DNA from: Mactromeris polynyma
Lineage: Eukaryota; Mollusca; Bivalvia; Venerida; Mactridae
Direction: 5' to 3'
DNA length: 64,000 nt
Assembly (NCBI GenBank): GCA_032209605.1
Contig: JASFXZ010000079.1
Location: 310,001-374,000 of the forward strand
Under the pieces are notes generated by a model. That model was not told the origin of the DNA, searched no databases, and was given only the letters and a program-made list of their open reading frames with translations. The position numbers and the translations under genes are program-made. This document shows, in pieces, positions 13,801 to 26,138 of this stretch. Within the stretch, counting starts at the first letter, position 1; every line of letters begins with the position of its first letter.

Positions 13801-16800
13801 TTGTAGGGGTACATGTATGCAAAGATAATTTTAGATCCTTTGCCGAGTTCAGACCGACAATTCATATTCTGTTTTCATTGCGATTCAAGTTAACGGTACA
13901 TAGTTGTTTGTACCACCAGATTAGAGGAAAGAAAACATAACGTATGTTCAGCTTTCTTGGATAAATATCAAGAATGTTCTTAACGACTCAGTTCTTTAAG
14001 TAATTTATAAGTAAGTTACTTATAATCCGGAGTGGGTATATCTGTACCTTGGATTACGTTATGATTTTTGTATTACATTCATTTAAAGATTAACCAGAGT
14101 TCAACGTATACGTGAAAGCATGACAAGTGTGTTGGTGATTTCGTTTCCACGCCTGATCAACCGATCAGTCGGTCACACTCATATTTTTCATATCTGAAAC
14201 AGGCTCGTAGCCAGAGACAAAATTAAACCGAGGCAATGAAGGCGAGGACCTGGGTGTCCTCCCCCGGGGGAAATGCTTAAGGGAGCGTTTTCCTGCGTTT
14301 TCTGGTTATTAGAATTGACTTCCAATATGCATTTAGAAGTATATCTATGTGTTATTCAACATTTTATATAGTTTCATGCAATCTTTCCTGCATTCTTTAT
14401 CTATTTAGTCATATTATTTTGGTTGCTTTGGAACCCCGTGGTGTGCATCAGCGTAGCTTCGGGCCTGTCTGAATCTCTTTGAAAGTCTTAATAAATCAAC
14501 CAACATTGTTCTTAAAAATCCAAAACTGCTGTTCAGAGAAATGAATATGATTTCAGTCATAATGCTTGATATACCAACACACACTTCTTTTTCAAAAAAA
14601 ATATCTCTAGTATTATGAAACGTTTCTAGGTGAAACTATACACAGTTGACAGTTATATAGCCATTGACGCGATCGAGTTGGTTTCTACGCCGAAATATCC
14701 ATCCTGCCTTGACCGAAAGTTCCAAAAATATAAACTTGGTAGAAATCCACCGTTTGCTGAAGGATACATAGTTGTTGCAGATAACAAGTTTACTGACAGG
14801 TAAATGACAGGTTTGTCAGTTTGTAATGGGACTTTATTCTCACACAATAGATAGTTTTCCAGCTATCAAGGTGAAGAAATGCCCCAGGTGCCAATTCCAT
14901 ACATTTTTAAATAATATAATTGACTGTGTAAATAGGAAAAAATGCCGTCATTTATACATACAACAAAAACACAAAATCGTTTTGACAAGTTCACCCTCAG
15001 GAGATTGTCACGAGTTCTCTCCCTGTATCCCTTGTGATTATACCACTCAAGTGCTCTATTATAAAATCGTATTACTTGTAAAATACGAGTGGATATTATT
15101 GAGTACTTTACATATGTTATAGAATCATAGTAAATTATCAATGAGTAAATACAACTGTGCAATATGTCTTAGTCGTTTTGGAATTTAGCTTAGAAAGAAG
15201 CACTGACGTCTGAAAGGATAAAATCCATAAACAAATTCCATGATCAATACGTTTATAATTATTAAGATCATACACAATTAGTTTAAAAGTAAGGTCATAA
15301 AACAACCCATAAGCACGAACATGATGATAATTTCATACGCAATTCGTTCATGAAATGCGTGACTAATGAGCAAATGCAAACATATACATGTACATGTATA
15401 TTCGATGTAATACATGTTCATGGTGTTTGTGAATGTATAACTTTGGTATGAGAAATTTCGTTCACTGACGTTTGGTTTTTGCCAATTTGACTGCTATTCA
15501 TCTGAAAGCGTCTCCATTGATATAAGATTTGTTCGTATCATATAAATTCAGGACGGTGACAAGAGGTGAGAAGTATACATATACTGTACAGACAATGAAG
15601 GAGTCTAAGGTCAGCGCCATTTCTCCAAGTCTTGTGTACACCCATGGTTTGCCGTTTTGTGGCGATGGTGTGACCCAAGGGTAAGAATACTAGTATTTTC
15701 TTTGAAAATCAAATCGAAGAGCAAAATATTTAAAACATGTGTGTAGCATACAAATATATACAGTCGGACCTTATTAATTAATTGCCGATAATAAATAAAT
15801 TATATATGGGTTGTATTTTTGCGATGTCACTTGTTATATAATAAAATTAGAAATACATGTTATCTGTTTGGTTGCTTGTCTTAAGTTTTCCTGATTGTTA
15901 TTTTATCTGTTGAATATCATCCAATTGAAATTCATTATTCTGATTGGTTAAACCTATTACTATTTTAGAGTAGAATTCTGTGATGACGGCAATGCTGTTG
16001 ACGGTGATGGGTGTACAATGGAATGCCAACAGGAGGAAGGCTTCACATGTACAGGTATGAGCACAGGGGATTGTCACGAGTTCTTTCCCTTTATCCCATC
16101 TAGAGTTCTCTCCCGTTGTACTTTCTACATGGGATAAAGGGACCGAACCCGTGACAATATCATGTGGGTGTGAGGTGCTCGTATTTGGATATGTACACTG
16201 TATGTGTTATAATACAGTCATGTTTTGAGGAACACGAAAAATCGGTCAATGGTCCGTCACGATTAATGCATAATACGCTGGTACAGATTTGAAATCCAGG
16301 CAACAGACATCAAGCGTGGTACATGTAAATTGAAATAACTTGTTTCACAAACGATGTAAAATAAATACATTTGAACTGAACTTAAATATAAGACTTAGTC
16401 AGGCGTTTTACAAAGACGGACATACAGCATTTGAAACTATTAGACTTGCCAAATCCAGATATGCATGTAATATTATTTCAGACGAACTTTTTCAGGTACG
16501 CCGAGTTTGTGTATGTATTCACACACCGACGACTGTGATAGCAATAAGCGCGTATGTCACATTGATGCACCTGAAGGGTTCTATGACCAGTGGGCGATAC
16601 GCGCCATAGCAAACCCGGAGTACCAGGAACCTAGTTGTCCTACGTCACTCGTTGTTGGACCACGTGATAATATCCAGGTACTCAAAATCAGTAATATGTC
16701 AGATATATTTTACACGTTTCATGCACATTTAAGTTGTAGTGGATGCGAGTTGTGTCATAAATGTGTTGATAGTGATGCTATTTTAACCTATTTAATTCAA

Positions 16801-19800
16801 AACTAGGGTTAGTTTTTTTAAACAAAACATTAACAGGGATTTTGAACACCGATGTACCGATACAAGTTTACTCACGTATTCCAGTTGAATAACCTACGTT
16901 CAAGTCAAGTTGCATGTTCCATGCTAAAAAATAAATATTTATCACACACAAATACAATTTCCAATGTGTAATCATTTTGTTTTTAAGAAATGTGAATCCA
17001 GGCCGGTAGAAACGTATTGGCGACCATGTGGTGAACTGCTTGACGTAAGTGGTGACTTCTGGATTGAGGTAAGTATTACATGTACTTTGTTCAGGAGCTT
17101 GGTACAATGGGGTCTTGATTTATATCAGTAGACCTTTCAAAACCAGTGTTTATTGTATTACGATAAATTAAAGTTTTGAGCTTTTAATGAAGGTTTATAA
17201 GGTGAGATAGATCTATTGACTTTGATGGGAACTGTATAATGCGGTACTTAACTCTGGGGTGCTCTTTATGTTTAAGTGTTCTTCAGCGTACAACTAGCTG
17301 TATATTGTACTTATAAATAAATGTTTTAGTCATATTGATTTTGTTTCATTTGCAGGTATACGTCTACAAACCAGTTGTGGCAACAGGAATAATTATACAT
17401 TTAGCCTCAGACGGCCGATCACTGAAGAATCAGGAAAAGAAACAAATACATATACAACAGATCACATCAGACGACACATACATCAGTCTGGAACATTCTA
17501 GTCTGACTGTAAGCTGTGAAGAAAGTCCGCTATACGTACCAGTAACCCAAGATCTCAGCAAACCCTTTGTATTGACTAAAGGTAGGCTACTCTCGAGTTA
17601 CTTTCTAACTTTATACAATGGTTACCTCCCTTATAACATAAAACTCATAACAAACGCTAATGCTAACCCGTTGTATCTCCGAGGCTACACCTGATCACTA
17701 AGTCGTAACATCGATTGGAATTTAGTAAATTCATTTCGAGGCATGAGAAAAGTATGTCCCTTATTTTGTATTCCAGGTGTCAGGGTAAGCTTCACCTCCT
17801 CCAGTATTGGCTTATACGCGGTTCGAATCCGAGCCTCACCGTACATCAACCCAGTTGGCATGCAAACCTGTGCTGACAACGAACTCTACAGTACTAAGCA
17901 TGGTGTATGCGTCAGTGACAAATGTTCACGTGCGAAGTGTGATGAGTTTCCGGTTAAATACGGCGTGGCTGTATGTACCGGAATTGAGGACGGAGACTCG
18001 TGCAAAATCCAGTGTGACAATGGGTACATATGACTTTTTATGTTCAATTTTGGCAGGATTTCTATGTACTACGCATACTTTGTATGATCTTTTTTCTGAA
18101 ATGACTTCATATTATTTAAGATTTGTTTATTTTTATCATTCTAAATGTAGTATGGACTTCAAATCGTTTGTTGTTCCATGATGTAACTCTTAACTTGTGT
18201 CACTCTATCAAATCAAAGCACAAAAGTGCTGTGTGACGGTACCACTCGTCTCTGTAGCCAAGCTGGCAACTCGTTGCATACAAGTTTCCGTTTTGCAACT
18301 AAACAGTTTTATAATATCCAAGTATGTGTAAATAGGTAAGATGGTTTGCATGGAAAATGGAATAAAACTAAAACATAAGACAGAAATGCGAAAAAGAATA
18401 AAAATTTATTGAAAAAATAGTAAACATTTTATCCAAGAGATCTTCAATCCGACTTGTTCTAGAAATGCTAGATTTTCAAACCGAAATAAAGAAGAATGGT
18501 CAGTAATAATGGTAGAACCTTAAAATTGTATAACAAGTGAAATGTTTGTCACGATTATAAATAAATGAAATACAAAGATATCAGACCCTTTATGTAACGT
18601 TTGTGAATATTTAATTATAAAATGACATATTTAATTATATCAGCACGAACTCAGAGTAAAATCAGTATGCCCAGGCATAAAGTTATGATAACTAGCTTGC
18701 CATAGGTTATGAGTTATCTTGTTGTAGTGGGATATTTTCCAATTAATTTTCCAAGCACAGAGTGAGATGTACGTAGAAAGATGACACCGATAATTTTCGT
18801 AGTCGTGCACAACGATACCATATCTACGATAAATCGCAATAAAGAAAAACAACAACAGTAATCACTTGTCATCGATTTATATATATCCTTTAAACGCAGT
18901 CTGAACCCGAGTACACTCTTCTATGTGCGCTCGCTTAGCGAATTTATCGCGTTTATAGGTAACCTGGCATTTTAAGTCTTGAGAACCGGTATGGTAGAGT
19001 ACCCGTCTGATTCCATTTCTGTCACGCAGTTTCTCCAACTGGCGAAAAGTAAGAATCTGTACTAAACGAAAACAGTCGACGCTCTAAAAATATGCACTTT
19101 ACAAAACGATCACGATTTATGAAATTAATAAGGAATAAAACAAGATATACATTTAGTATGTAAATGAAGTACAAAAATGAACCATATTTAAAAAATATAA
19201 AAGAGACAATAATTTTTCGTTCATTAAATTTTATTATGAGCACACCCAAAACTGTAAACAAACTCGTGTGTATTAATACATTGCTTTAAACCCCAACTGA
19301 ACTCCACAGAAACAGCTAATAAGTTCACAAACCACTTTAGCAGGTCACGTTTTCAACATTTAATTTTAATGAAACGTTTATGATATTATTTCGTTCGGTG
19401 AATTTTGGAACTACTTTGTTTGCGTAGTAATTAGGATGTGGATGTTTTTGACATGTTACCGGCTTTCAGTCTTTTTTGTGTTTTGAAAACGGGAACCAAT
19501 TGTTGTATGCCTCTCAAATTGCTACACTACTATAGACGGTACCTGAGTAGTACCGTCCAATAAAACTGTATTGATTTTGTTTTGCTGAAGTCTGAGGGCT
19601 GTGTTGCAAGCACTCGAATACAATGTATTTGTAACATTTTTTAATTCAGGTATTATGTTGATGGTCATGAGAACAAAGCTCAGTGTGTGGATGGTAACTG
19701 GGTGTCATCATCACCATTAACGTGCAGTCCAGTGGTTTGTGGCAAACCCTACGTTCCCATGGCAACTATTGTGTGTTCTGACGGAATAACATATGCAAAA

Positions 19801-22800
19801 ACATGCAATTTCAAATGTGATAAACCTGCAACTGTGACAGGTAAATTATGAATATTTGCATATATTTGCATATATCTACATACATATATTATAATGTTTA
19901 ACTGTAGTTATGTTATACCTACCAATATCACGGTTCTCTTTTCAAAAGAATGCACAGGCAGTGCCGACAGCTTATATTTATGGACGAGGCATACATCCTG
20001 TCTCTTAATTCGCCCTAAAAATAATACAGAAGTAGAAAGTCATTCGTCAGTGACTCTTAATCTATTCAGGGAATTGTCCATAAACACATATGTTTTAAGC
20101 CATGTGCTTGACCGATCATTGGTAAATGTACTGACTGGCAAGCTTACATTGTTGTTACTCTTTAAAACGATGTTAAAACGAAATGACAATGCTATGACAA
20201 TATTTATTGCATGAAACTAACATGGTATAATTTGCTTGTTTAAACAGCATTTATCATATAAACCTTAAGCTTATATCAAAACACATGCTCCGGAGGTTGC
20301 TTGGCGGGCACACTCAGGGGATTAATACAAACAAAAAGTGTTGTCGTAATCCCACCTTGAAGCAGGAATATTTCGGAGTTTTTCCAGGCATCAAAATTCT
20401 GGTCGGAATGGCCGCCAGTTTTTTCTCACTGAGCATTTAAAAGTTCTCATGTTGGGAATCATCCGCTGTCTAACAACCCCTTTATACACATTGCTCACTC
20501 CTTGAGGCAAAACGTTGAATGGTGAAAAACGGAAATACAATTGGTGGTTGTTTTTTTGTTCCGTATAAACAAATGTCTTTTTTGTTTTCGTTATTTTATG
20601 ATTTACTTCAGGAGATGACACGACTTTGACTTGTCTGAGGAACGGGAAATGGTCCAATCCGAAGGCTGCTTGTGTTGTTCAATGTAGCGCATTGGATCCA
20701 AATGCCTATGACAACGGGAAATTGAAAACTACATCCTGTGTTAAGGGGTCACAACAAGTAGGTCAGCAATGTAAAGTCAGATGTCAAGAAGGCTTCCACG
20801 TGCAAGGAGGTCGAACAAAAAGGTTTTCTATTTAGATTTACTGTTCCCTTTCTTCTCAGTATGAGTTTTATTTAATTCCCCCTTAACACCCCTAGATACT
20901 CTTTAATACCCCCGTCCATGATTCTTAATTTCCAATCATTGCTGAGTTATGCTGCTGTACAGGCTACCCCTTTCCCCCATATATTGTCTGTTTACATTTA
21001 ATGGACGCATCCCACCGTAAACGCGGAATCACATTATGGTTGGGGCACTTGATTATGATGATGATTGATGATGATGACGACAACGACGATGATGATGCCT
21101 TTAAATAGGACAAGACATAAATCTCTAATGAGGCATGACCATGCCTTTTCGCCGCACATCATTCCCCTCTCAATTACTATGAATCAAAGAGCAGTGGGTT
21201 CAAGGAGTTTGTATTGCATTAGTCAACGTACTGTTTATACCATCTTTCAGGAGATTTCTTCGAATTGTCTGCGATGATTTCGGGGAATGGTTCGGTCCAA
21301 AATGTGTACCAAATACATGTCCACCGCTACCTCAAATGTTCCAGGGAGCATACACCTGCACGGATGAATTCAAGAGCGACAGTACATGTACAATGAACTG
21401 CGCAGATGATTTATCGGTGAGTGTCTGGAGTTTTATTAATACATTCTTATGACCCTAATGCAGGATATTATTTCACAAGTATTGTGCGACTACAATGGCT
21501 GTAATAAATTGATTTTGATTCTCCCTTGCAGCAGAGTTTCTATGTAATTATGCTGGATTTTCTTGTTCTTGTTCCATTTATGTGTTGCAACCAGAGTCAT
21601 TGTGTAATACCCAACTAACCCAATGGCTCAATGGTAAATCGTTTGTCTCGGGTGCCAAATGTTGCAGTTTTGAACCCAACGTCATACAACAAGTACTAGT
21701 AGCTCCCTTGCGTACGCTCGGCATTACCGTGTAGTACCAGGACTGGTTGGCCCGGTGTCACTTTAATGTGACTAGGTATGGTAATGTGTCCAGTGTCTAA
21801 GACAAGGTACCACAGTTTTGCTGCACTATAACTGCTACGAGTAGATATCATCTCTGTATATGACTGAAAGATGTTTGGTGAGAGTACATCTATAATTGTA
21901 AGCCAACACAACTGTTTATAATTTGAGCTAACAAAAGTTTCCAATTTCTTCATATCTTCAGCTGTACCAGGCAGTGACATGTGGCAAAAATGGGGAATGG
22001 CGTAGCAAGTTGAACATCTGTCCTGGTGACTCTCAGAAAGCATGTCCCATCCTACTGTCATCTGAAAAGTTCAAGTTTATGTGCAATCATTCAAATCCAG
22101 GTTGGTCCTTTACACAAACATATCTTGTGTAACGGCTTTGTGGTATGTTACAAGAATCGCAACATAAAAAAATGTAGAAATCAAAATTTCTATAATATAT
22201 CAAAACAGACAAGTTGTTTAAATGTAGATGGCCCTCATTAAAACTTTTTGTTGCTATTGTCAGGCATTTTGCAAGGTATGAAAAATGTCATTTTGCAGGA
22301 GAAGTTACACATTTATTGGTTCTATAGCAGAAGCATATAGCGGCATACTTTTGCCACCTGTTAACTACATAATTAAGTTGAAAAGTATGTGGTTTATCTA
22401 CTGTATATATAAACATAAGCAGAGCAACCGCTGTAGAGCAACATCATCAGGGTGATGCTAATAATGGCTGCTAATGAGAGGTTGTTGCTCTAGAGATGTT
22501 CATTTAGAAGTAACTTTTGACTGCAGGAAAATTGATACATATACTGATGTTACAGAAGGTTTTTGCTCAAGAGACGACAGTGTTCGAGAGGCTAAACTGT
22601 ACATGTAATATGTGCCTTGCTATTATGAACTGTTGCAAAATTTAAACAATGATGCTTAATCAAAGCCCTGGAATGTTGCTTAGATCAATATTACTTAATC
22701 AAAGTACTGGGAAGTTTTAGATCCATAAATCAAAGTACTGGAATGTTACCTAAATCAATCCAATGGTGTTTGTTTATTACAGGCGGGGAATGCACAGTGA

Positions 22801-23884
22801 AATGCGCCATTGAGGATCATATACCAATTCAAAAACCACGAAAAACCTGGAACCAACCTGTTGATAAAGCATTTGAATATATTGACAATATTGTGTGTAC
22901 AGTTTTACAAAAATGGGAACCAGCTCCACGTCTACTTGAATGTGTACAGAAATGTTCCGAGGTAATATAGAGGAACGGTACAACATTATATATACTTTAT
23001 TCCTCGATGTTGCTTCCACAGTGGACAGTTGCCACTTCATACGGCATGACTTAAATGATCGTTTATATGTTTTCGATGCACATTGAGCATAATTATAGGA
23101 GCAAGCTACAAGTTTTATATATGCAAGCTGCAGTTGTAAACCATGTATTACAAGGACCATGCTTTGTTTTTGAGGGTTGTAACCAACTCCTGTGGTAATC
23201 GGTGAATTTATTTATTTGACAAACAATATCTTCAAATGCAGTTAAATTGTTCTAACAACCTACAACTGTCATGCCTACACTCGTTTAAGAGCGCCTTTAT
23301 AAGTTTAGTCATTTGCGTTGCCATTAAAAGCACATAATTGGTACAGAAATAATGTAAACTTCTGACATTAGGGCGTTTTGTATAATGATCAGTTATTTTC
23401 TTGTAGTGGGTATTTGATATAGATTCTGAATAAAATATTACATTCATATTCATACATTACTGAATTTATGAAACTCGTTTTCTAAAAATTATGAAAATCA
23501 CAAAATCACTTTTATCATTTTCCGAAAACGTGTAAAATGTCCAGTTATATATTATGACCATTCATGTAATACTTCTTTGCCCTTGTTGCCAAAGGCAAGT
23601 TTTCGAGAGAGATAAAACTTGTCAAAATAAATTAATTGTATTATTACCAGTCAATATGCTGCTGCTTGTTTTATTTACAGAAGTCGATTGCAGACGGTTT
23701 CTGTGACGCCAATAACAACCGTGATGTTTGTGATTGGGATGGTGGCGATTGTTGCCCCTCCACTGTACAATGGGGAGAGGTGTTTCCTATGCCTGAAAAC
23801 TGCGCTGATGAATGCTCTTGCAAAGACCCTTTAGCAATTGAGAACCGAAGGCGAACAAGGAGGCATAAACATGGATATTGGTAG
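4116..23884 (+). CDS. PAPPA: Pappalysin (PAPP-A family metzincin metalloprotease), 22 coding exons
   Basis: Secreted zinc endopeptidase. Vertebrate PAPP-A and PAPP-A2 cleave IGF-binding proteins. The exons I place are 4116-4398, 6827-7883, 8559-8710, 9412-9573, 10269-10403, 11938-12059, 12365-12518, 13085-13217, 13589-13742, 14630-14799, 15552-15680, 15969-16054, 16496-16677, 16988-17068, 17356-17581, 17777-18023, 19650-19840, 20612-20822, 21251-21416, 21962-22100, 22783-22961 and 23681-23884. All junctions are GT-AG and keep one frame: 4563 nt, 1520 aa plus stop, against about 1600 for human PAPP-A. The order is signal peptide (1-16), LamG-like region (about 40-230), LNR1 and LNR2 (about 362-430), zinc site HEFGHVFGLWH (518-528), Met-turn NYMSYA (about 590-596), five sushi modules (about 1100-1450) and LNR3. 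The ISE motif after the zinc site and the FTPQQEARMHCYLDL segment are family hallmarks. The start is the first ATG of a hydrophobic leader. Weak donors follow exon 5 (GTTGGT) and exon 18 (GTTTTC). Whether it is nearer PAPP-A or PAPP-A2 cannot be told by eye. Confidence 0.93.
5338..5515. mobile_element. Tigger/pogo-like MITE in pappalysin intron 1
   Basis: The ends CAGTAAAACCTC and, in reverse complement, CAGTAAAACTTC are flanked by TA on both sides (5336-5337, 5516-5517). This fits the CAGT terminus and TA target of the pogo/Tigger group. Internal ACTGGTCTTA...ATTGAGG motifs repeat in both orientations. It is too short to code. A related copy lies at 35476-35648. Confidence 0.65.
6322..6579. 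mobile_element. Inverted-repeat element with amplified left arm
   Basis: The outer ends AATTCATCC (6322) and GGATGAATT (6571) are inverted. The arms pair over GTTAGACTTCTCTCCCTTTA and its complement. In the left arm a roughly 23-bp CTCTCCCTTTCTCCCAGTTAGTT unit is repeated about four times, while the right arm has one. The right end TCTCCC...TAACTCGTGACAATCTCC links it to the family at 16069-16161 and 14999-15035. Confidence 0.65.
8245..8400 (+). repeat. Headless SINE body fragment
   Basis: Carries the phrases GGTTGGTAATCCAGGAACACTG and TTTGTGGAAGAACATG, resembling the body of the SINE at 932-1200. No A or B box was seen. A comparable fragment lies near 6130-6320, just 5' of the inverted-repeat element. 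Confidence 0.4.
8559..12059 (+). CDS. PAPPA: Pappalysin exons 3-6: metzincin catalytic core
   Basis: Exon 3 (8559-8710) encodes GYMHVEELK...NIFLVTSSW. Exon 4 (9412-9573) carries the zinc-binding HEFGHVFGLWH at 9471-9503 with all three histidines and the catalytic glutamate, followed by RGISEMSC. Exon 5 (10269-10403) carries GDLCSDT...NERDSCENIGFNDTPFSNYMSYA, with the Met-turn methionine. Exon 6 (11938-12059) carries DDTCIDHFTPQQEARMHCYL. The residues needed for activity are present, so the protease should be active. Confidence 0.92.
14999..15035. repeat. Solo arm of the GATTGTCACGAG MITE family
   Basis: GAGATTGTCACGAGTTCTCT continues into CCCTGTATCCC and matches the arms of the element at 16069-16161. 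The partner arm was not found nearby. It sits in pappalysin intron 10. Confidence 0.5.
16069..16161. mobile_element. 93-bp palindromic MITE in pappalysin intron 12
   Basis: The left arm GATTGTCACGAGTTCTTTCC continues to TTTATCCCAT and pairs with a right arm ATGGGATAAAGGGACCGAAC ending GTGACAATATC. The arms are about 32 bp around a short centre. It begins 15 bp after the exon 12 splice donor. Confidence 0.7.
17777..23884 (+). CDS. PAPPA: Pappalysin exons 16-22: five sushi modules and terminal LNR3
   Basis: Cysteine-patterned sushi (CCP) modules run from the CVSDKCSRAKCDEFP segment in exon 16 to LECVQKC in exon 21. Each ends in the usual W...C pattern, for example GNWVSSSPLTC, NGKWSNPKAAC, FGEWFGPKC and NGEWRSKLNIC. 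In mammalian PAPP-A, sushi modules 3-4 bind cell-surface glycosaminoglycans. The last exon (23681-23884) encodes LNR3 (DGFCDANNNRDVCDWDGGDCC) and a basic tail (RRRTRRHKHGYW) before TAG. LNR3 is the module that acts with LNR1-2 on substrate choice in PAPP-A. Confidence 0.88.
21610..21850 (+). repeat. Second SINE-like family with tRNA-like head
   Basis: An A-box-like TGGCTCAATGG near 21623 and a B-box-like GTTTTGAACCC near 21667 are followed by a body with GACTGGTTGGCCCGGTGTCA and a TAATGTGACTAGG segment. The body differs from the 932-1200 family. It lies in pappalysin intron 19. Confidence 0.45.
22650..22765. repeat. Three degenerate direct repeats, about 45 bp
   Basis: The phrase AATCAAAGTACTGGAATGTT recurs three times with changes, just upstream of pappalysin exon 21 (22783). 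It may be an old local duplication. Confidence 0.4.
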
Positions 23885-24890
23885 AATTGATGATTGCAAG
23901 AAACAGATCATGTTGCAGCGTTCTTACATAGGGCAATATTTGTTGAAAGTGCATTTATTTGTGTGTATAATGATGATCTAATTTTGTTTATTCATTTAGT
24001 GATAGCTAAGGCCATCGGTAAATGCGTCTTTGCTGTACGGAGGCTGCTAAGAATAATTGGGGTTGGTTGGTCGGTTGATTGTTATTTTTACATATTTGCT
24101 GAATATATGTAGCTGTTACAAATGGGGAGATGATGCAAAAACCTGTTCTGCACGGAAGATGATAAAAGTTTGATCGGTCAGGGTACTACTGACAAAACTT
24201 TCTTCGCATGAATGTAGACACTATACGGTCATATTTTGCATGAATGGATTATATTGGGCAGTAGTAAACAAAACGCAATTATTCCTTTAAGTATGTCTAG
24301 TTTAAAGTGACTGGACAGTAGTTATACAATATAAGACCCTAGGCGACATTCACACTTAATTATTCTCTCCTATGAAATGTTAAAATCGTGAAATCGTGAA
24401 TGTTACCACTTGTCTTTCGTAAAGTTTGCATCAGATTCCTTTACACGCAGTATGTTTATTGGCACATCAGTGGGTGTCATGATACCGAAAGAAGGACTGG
24501 TTCCACCAGTAGGTGTCACGATACCAGTATGTCTGTATCGACCAGAAGGTGTGATAGTACCAGAAAGAGGCCGGTTCGTCCGGTAGGTGTCATGGTACCA
24601 AAGAGGGTTGTATAAACATTTGTGGTATATAATCGATTACTGTTTCATTCAATGTATATATTGTGTAAGGTTAAGTTTTTCTGACTGTTTGTCATTTAAT
24701 TCATATGTGACATGTGATATATAACTGGATGATTATGTCGTCTATTCAATGTACATACTTGTATATCTGCAACAATTGCAATGCAACACTTTATCTTTCA
24801 CCTAATTATATAGTTGCTGTTATATTACACATATATACAATTTTGTAAATTAATGTAACTTTATTTCTTAAATAAAGCGACCATAAAGAT
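23885..24890 (+). other. Pappalysin 3' UTR
   Basis: Runs from the TAG stop to a poly(A) signal at 24871. It contains a half MITE near 24345-24420 and a run of degenerate GGTGTCAYGATACC repeats (about 24473-24602) with a period of about 45 bp. Extent inferred from the signal alone. Confidence 0.5.
24871..24876 (+). promoter_or_regulatory. Poly(A) signal AATAAA, pappalysin
   Basis: The first canonical AATAAA I noticed after the pappalysin stop codon, about 1 kb downstream. A cleavage site should follow within about 30 bp. Confidence 0.55.
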
Positions 24891-24899
24891 GACATTAGT

Positions 24900-25601
24900 T
24901 TATTCATTTCATCTTCCTTCATAGGCTGATATATATGCCAGAATAATGCCCTTTTTTAGGCAATATTTAATACATTATCCCACGAATTTCTTTCTTTTAC
25001 AATCATGCTATTTTCCCAAGTCATAATTTAAATGTCATTATGCATTAGTCAATAAGTATTAGACTATAATAAATTAGACCTTTATAAGCAGAGCATAATA
25101 AATTAAGCCACTATAAGGCCATCCTATATCTGGGTCTTGATTAGGTCAATATGAATGAAAGAGAGAGAGAATAACTTGCTTCAGGGAACGCCATATACAC
25201 AAGACTAAGATATCCGGGAAAACGACAGTCCATACAACATAAGGCATTTGAGGAGGCGCAGGGGTAAATACGTAAAGGGAATGGCCTGACCGACCATAAG
25301 GGATAACTAAGGAGAATCATAGAGGACAAACAGGGGGGGGGGTTAATGGATGGAATACATCACTCACAGGATAAGTCAATACAGATGACAACAATCGGCC
25401 GAAAGTTGGGAGAAAATAACATTAACACTATATAAAGTGAAAGAGTCACACAGGGGAATGGAAATCCAATATACATTACACAAATAGAAAAAATAACCAT
25501 ACTTCGTTATAATATGCCATAATAGTTTAATAGATAATGTTTAAGTGTCACTCATTCATCCCGCCAGGATTTTAGGATGTTTGATTCATGAATTTAGTAA
25601 T
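24900..25601. other. Intergenic, nothing recognised
   Basis: AT-rich DNA with a short G run near 25333. No gene, RNA or paired repeat seen. Confidence 0.4.
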
Positions 25602-25928
25602 ATTTTCGGCGCAGCCGTACTAACATGGCTATGCTATTTGCATATCGGTGTTGTGTAAACCTTTCAAATCTTACGTTTGCCACTTAACCCACTTCTCTTC
25701 AAACGGACAACGTTTACTAACCTTTGAATAATACCGCCTATGAAATACATCAGATGTTGTTTACAAAGTCATTATGCTCAATTGCCGCAAATTGCCGATT
25801 AGCTGTCGTGACTTTCCGGACACTGCATATTTAACATCCATCAGAGCACAAGTATTGATGACATCAAGTCCTTGCAGTAACAATAACGCAAACTAATCAC
25901 ATTTAAACAAGAGATGTTTGTAAAACAT

Positions 25929-26138
25929 TATGCCCCCTGTGACCTTGACCTTTGACCCCATGACCCCAAAACCAATAGGGTTCTACCCACCTGCTACCCA
26001 ATGTGAATGTGTGGACCAAGCTTGAGGATGATAGGTCAAGGGGTTCTTGAGTTATTGATCGGACCGACCGATGGACGGACATACCGCCCGACCGACAAGT
26101 GCAAACTAATATGCCCTCTCTTCTTCGAAGGGGGCATA
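25929..26138. mobile_element. MITE-like repeat with TATGCCCCC / GGGGGCATA ends
   Basis: The ends TATGCCCCC and GGGGGCATA are perfect inverted repeats. The interior holds TGACCTTGACCTTTGACCCC and a GGTCAAGGGG phrase. I recall similar sequences as common dispersed repeats in marine invertebrates. There is no coding potential of note. Confidence 0.55.
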
